Part shown: positions 62,717 through 64,000 of the stretch, one piece after another
Numbering within the stretch: the stretch's first letter is position 1
Layout: each line of letters begins with the position of its first letter
Source of the DNA: an uncultured Schlesneria sp.
Lineage (GTDB): Bacteria > Planctomycetota > Planctomycetia > Planctomycetales > Planctomycetaceae
Assembly (NCBI GenBank): GCA_903899985.1
Contig: CAIULL010000164.1
Coordinates: 1 to 64,000, forward strand
DNA: 64,000 nucleotides
Direction of reading: 5' to 3'
The notes under the pieces: generated by a model
What the model saw: the letters and a program-made list of their open reading frames with translations, nothing else
Told to the model about the DNA's origin: nothing
Databases searched by the model: none
Made by a program: the position numbers and the translations under genes

Positions 62717-63405
62717 TTGAACAGCTGCTGTTCTATACGTTTGCGATTCTGACCTGTGGCGGAGCAGTCGCCGTCGTGGCCACGCAAAATGTGGTGCGAA
62801 TGGCCTTCTGGCTCGTGGTTTCCCTCGGTTCTGTCGCAGCACTGTTTTTCCTGCTGCATGCCGACTTCCTGGGTGCGGCCCAATTACTGATTTATGTCGG
62901 TGGTACGGTAGTTTTGCTGGTGTTCGGCGTGATGCTGACAGCCAGTGGCCCCTATACCACGATCAAGACGTCCCCTGCTGAAGGGATTATCGGCGCAGCC
63001 GTCGGGATCATGCTGCTGTTGGTGCTGCTCTCTTCAATCGGTGGCGTCGACTGGGTTTCCGTTTCAGGTCGGTTGCCCTCGACTCCGCAATCGCCGTTCA
63101 CCGCGGACTCGGTTCGCGAAGCACATGCAGAAGAATCACTGGTCAATTCTGGCTCGACGAAAGCCAAAACGGATCTCGCGGCAGTGCAGCAGCAAGGCCG
63201 GACGGTACGTCAACTTGGCTTAAGCTTCCTCGGATTACGGCCGGATCGAAACTTAAAAGAAGGTGGGGCAAACGGACTGGCACCAGCCTACTTCCTTCCG
63301 TTTGAAATTGTCTCGGTCCATCTATTGGTGGTCCTGATCGGGGCGGCCTATCTGGCACGAGCGAAACGGCGAGCCGTTTCCGAAGACCGGGTAAGCCTCG
63401 ATTGA
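62713..63405 (+). CDS. nuoJ: NADH dehydrogenase subunit J
   Basis: 230 residues; five-helix NuoJ pattern starting FYTFAILTCGGAVAVVATQN VVRMAFWLVVSLGSVAALFF LL and GGTVVLLVFGVML. Longer than the ~170-185 of most bacteria by a ~70-residue hydrophilic insert before the final helix (EIVSVHLLVVLIGAAYLAR). Directly after nuoH; nuoI is not between them. Confidence 0.93.
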   Translation: MIEQLLFYTFAILTCGGAVAVVATQNVVRMAFWLVVSLGSVAALFFLLHADFLGAAQLLIYVGGTVVLLVFGVMLTASGPYTTIKTSPAEGIIGAAVGIMLLLVLLSSIGGVDWVSVSGRLPSTPQSPFTADSVREAHAEESLVNSGSTKAKTDLAAVQQQGRTVRQLGLSFLGLRPDRNLKEGGANGLAPAYFLPFEIVSVHLLVVLIGAAYLARAKRRAVSEDRVSLD

Positions 63406-63459
63406 TGTGATTTTGGTCAGCAGTAAGAATCTCGGCGTACGAGAGAAAGAAATTCGATC

Positions 63460-63771
63460 ATGGGTGAAGTTGGCCTCAACGCCTATTTAACGGTTGGTGC
63501 TGTGCTGTTTGTCTGCGGCGTCGTCTGCATGGCAACCAAGCGCAACGGCATCGGCGTCTTGATGGGTGTCGAGTTGGTTTTGAATGGTGCGAATGTCAAT
63601 TTCGTTGCCTTCTCCCGATTCACTTCACTTGGCTTGGACGGACAGACAATCGCGCTGTTTGTCATTGTGCTCGCTGCGGCAGAAGCAGCGGTCGCATTGG
63701 CAATTGCACTCAACTTCTACAACAATCACCTGACGATTGATGTGGATCGCGGAAACGAATTGCAGGGATAG
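63460..63771 (+). CDS. nuoK: NADH dehydrogenase subunit K
   Basis: 103 residues, three membrane helices, with GVLMGVELVLNGANVNFVAF (conserved Glu in the membrane) and VIVLAAAEAAVALAIALNF (second Glu) as required for proton pumping. Confidence 0.95.
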   Translation: MGEVGLNAYLTVGAVLFVCGVVCMATKRNGIGVLMGVELVLNGANVNFVAFSRFTSLGLDGQTIALFVIVLAAAEAAVALAIALNFYNNHLTIDVDRGNELQG

Positions 63772-63857
63772 ATCAGAACTTTTCACGGACGAGACCGTAC
63801 GTGTTTCGGAAATAATTGGCGAACGGTTCTCTGACGCACACATTCAGTGACGGAATT

Positions 63858-64000
63858 ATGCCTGAGACTGGCGATATCTTGATGTTCCTGTTGACGGTGG
63901 CCTGGTTACTGCCACTCGCAGGGTTCGTCGTTGAAGTTTACTGGCTGTGCTATTCGCATCGGCTGAATAAAGGTGCGGCGTATGTCGCCGTTGCGTGCAT
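63858..64000 (+). CDS. nuoL: Partial NADH dehydrogenase subunit L
   Basis: First ~47 residues, MPETGDILMFLLTVAWLLPL AGFVVEVYWLCYSHR..., then the window ends. Position after nuoK and the hydrophobic N-terminus point to NuoL; the definitive motifs are beyond the edge. Confidence 0.75.
   Translation, partial: MPETGDILMFLLTVAWLLPLAGFVVEVYWLCYSHRLNKGAAYVAVAC

Overview
The window looks like chromosomal DNA of a planctomycete (Planctomycetales; a Schlesneria- or Planctomicrobium-like genus is my guess, not shown by the sequence). Evidence: three DUF1501 Tat-exported proteins, a type III and a type II glutamine synthetase side by side, several Tat-exported TIM-barrel or esterase proteins, an Hsp70 with a novel tail, moderate GC, and intergenic DNA rich in palindromic repeats. 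No rRNA, tRNA, CRISPR array, prophage or complete insertion sequence was seen.

Layout. 1-1.9 kb: non-coding; a ~210-bp tandem satellite, TTCGA-rich short repeats and an orphan terminator. 1.9-5.1 kb: accessory genes (DUF2695 protein, small conserved protein, TIR-domain protein bracketed by ~100-bp direct repeats). 5.5-13.5 kb, all minus strand: DsbA/FrnE-like oxidoreductase, secreted protein, AlkB, amidohydrolase, ActP-type symporter with DUF485 partner, lipase, beta-carbonic anhydrase. 13.7-18.6 kb, plus: a GntR(YtrA)-ABC-membrane protein operon with a palindromic operator. 18.7-28 kb: DUF1501, beta-propeller, zinc-ribbon protein, Tsr3/DTW-like protein, TIM-barrel epimerase, antitoxin-like/HNH pair, DUF374 acyltransferase, Dus, Rpe. 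28-36 kb: nitrogen block with divergent GSIII and GSII, then a glutamine-amidotransferase/aminotransferase pair and an Mrp-type ATPase. 36-45.5 kb: GspE-like ATPase with STAS protein, esterase/OsmC/membrane operon, YceI, DUF1501, modified Hsp70. 45.7-53 kb: STN-domain protein, argC, rimI, TIM-barrel protein, two-domain esterase, BON protein, HAD-like protein without its nucleophile. 53-64 kb: hemX-hemA, DUF1501, DUF433/DUF5615 toxin-antitoxin pair, sufS, dapB, small conserved protein, and nuoH-J-K-L (no nuoI between H and J), running off the right edge.

Most notable are (i) at least four families of 75-100-bp palindromic elements, one of which fills every convergent gene junction wider than 100 bp apart from two that carry a plain hairpin; (ii) a 78-bp (26-codon) element lying in frame inside the signal-peptide region of an amidohydrolase gene; (iii) a TIR-domain effector-like gene between direct repeats; and (iv) proteins with altered architecture (Hsp70 with zinc-ribbon tail, HAD without Asp nucleophile, Mrp without CxxC, CE1-SGNH fusion). 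Start codons were chosen from visible ribosome binding sites where possible; elsewhere they are provisional.
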